Below are positions 62,451 to 64,000 of a stretch of 64,000 nt of DNA, one piece after another. The notes under the pieces were generated by a model. That model was not told the DNA's origin. It was given only the letters and a program-made list of their open reading frames with translations, and made no database searches. A program made the translations under genes and the position numbers. Origin of the DNA: Hoeflea sp. 108 (GTDB taxonomy: Bacteria > Pseudomonadota > Alphaproteobacteria > Rhizobiales > Rhizobiaceae); assembly GCF_000372965.1 (NCBI RefSeq), contig NZ_KB890024.1, positions 1,366,839-1,430,838 on the forward strand, given 5' to 3'. Every line of letters begins with the position of its first letter. Within the stretch, counting starts at the first letter, position 1.

Positions 62451-62813
62451 ATGCTCATGAAAACTGCCGCCGCACTGGCCATTGCCTCGACTGTCGCCGT
62501 TTTTGCAGCAGAGTCCCGCGCGGCAGCGTTCTCTGCCTGGGAAGTTGGCAAGGTGCGCTGGGGCGATACGCTCAACATTCGCAAGTTCCCGTCCAATGGC
62601 TCTCAGAAGCAAGCCGCCTATCCGAACGGCAACGTTCTCAAGATGACTGGCAGGTGCACAGGCGGGGTCGATCTGCGTGACATCGGCCACCTGCCGGCAT
62701 GGAAGCAGGAGCAGCGCGTTCGCTACAGCTGGTGCCAGGTCTGGCACGACCCCGCACAGGACGGCCGTTACGTGACAGGCTGGGTCTATGGCCGTTACAT
62801 CACGCCCTACTGA
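62451..62813 (+). CDS. small secreted SH3-like protein
   Basis: A 120-residue protein with a signal peptide (MLMKTAAALAIASTVAVFAA, cleavage near SRA). The mature part resembles bacterial SH3-like domains: GKVRWGDTLNIRKFPSNGSQ, then GRCTGGVDLRDIGH with Cys, and WCQVWHDPAQDGRYVTGWVYGRYI. The paired Cys suggests a disulfide. AAGGAG precedes three close in-frame ATGs (62445, 62451 and 62457); 62451 has the best spacing. It diverges from oligopeptidase B. Specific role unknown. Confidence 0.7.
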   Translation: MLMKTAAALAIASTVAVFAAESRAAAFSAWEVGKVRWGDTLNIRKFPSNGSQKQAAYPNGNVLKMTGRCTGGVDLRDIGHLPAWKQEQRVRYSWCQVWHDPAQDGRYVTGWVYGRYITPY

Positions 62814-62968
62814 CGCGTTGTTGAAGCAATCTTGTCGCAGCTTCCGTAGGGGCTGCGGGGCGCCAGCCGTTGACAAGGCCCGATAACGCTTGCCCCTCGG
62901 CTGCCGGCCGTTTATGCCCTTCGACAACAACGTGAGATACAAAGAGGGCCCGTCCGCTGACCTTCCTG

Positions 62969-64000
<1,032 letters not shown>

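Overview
The window looks like chromosomal DNA from an alphaproteobacterium of the order Hyphomicrobiales (Rhizobiales), most like Mesorhizobium or Aminobacter. This rests on the GC-rich coding, a fused cysNC (NodQ-type) gene, a Sinorhizobium-style frc fructose transporter, a betI-betC-betA-betB locus with choline sulfatase, and a ReAV-type (Rhizobium etli) asparaginase. No transposase, integrase, phage gene, CRISPR array or rRNA was seen. Most of it is core metabolism, densely packed, with clear hairpin terminators between convergent units.

Layout: 0-7 kb holds a truncated polysaccharide deacetylase tail, a hypothetical protein, a DmdB-like acyl-CoA ligase, a DUF1499 membrane protein, a metallo-beta-lactamase-fold hydrolase, the biotin transporter BioY and a UDP-glucuronate epimerase. 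7-10.7 kb is the sulfate activation operon cysD-cysNC-cysQ, followed by a convergent DegT/DnrJ aminotransferase. 12.1-18 kb is a fructose system: a ROK regulator, a RbsD/FucU protein and a fructokinase on the minus strand, diverging from the transporter frcBCA. 18-30.9 kb is a seven-gene glycogen cluster (glgP-glgB-glgC-glgA-pgm-glgX-GH13 glucosidase) with both synthesis and breakdown on one strand. 31-36.4 kb is an oligopeptide ABC transporter (oppA-B-C and a fused oppDF).

36.4-38.9 kb carries an isolated TadG/TadE pair, then an AT-rich non-coding stretch and tRNA-Pro(CGG). 39.5-43.3 kb makes GDP-mannose precursors (a phosphomannomutase and a two-domain guanylyltransferase/epimerase fusion). 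43.4-49.7 kb is the choline-O-sulfate/choline to glycine betaine operon betI-betC-[PLP dehydratase]-betA-betB, with a dyad operator in front of betI. Divergent from it are a thiolase and an SDR-fold protein whose catalytic Tyr and Lys are both replaced, then a ReAV-like asparaginase and a GreA/B-type factor. 53.5-64 kb holds a HerA-like ATPase (DUF853), a Tat-type L,D-transpeptidase, a haloacid dehalogenase, a branched-chain aminotransferase, Fe-superoxide dismutase, two c-type cytochromes, oligopeptidase B, a small secreted protein and the start of the Mrp antiporter subunit A.

Nothing seen amounts to a clearly new defence or mobile system. The points most worth following are the pseudo-SDR paired with a thiolase, the dehydratase inserted in the bet operon, the guanylyltransferase-AGE fusion, the orphan Tad pair behind a palindrome, and RNA hairpins just after both periplasmic binding-protein genes.
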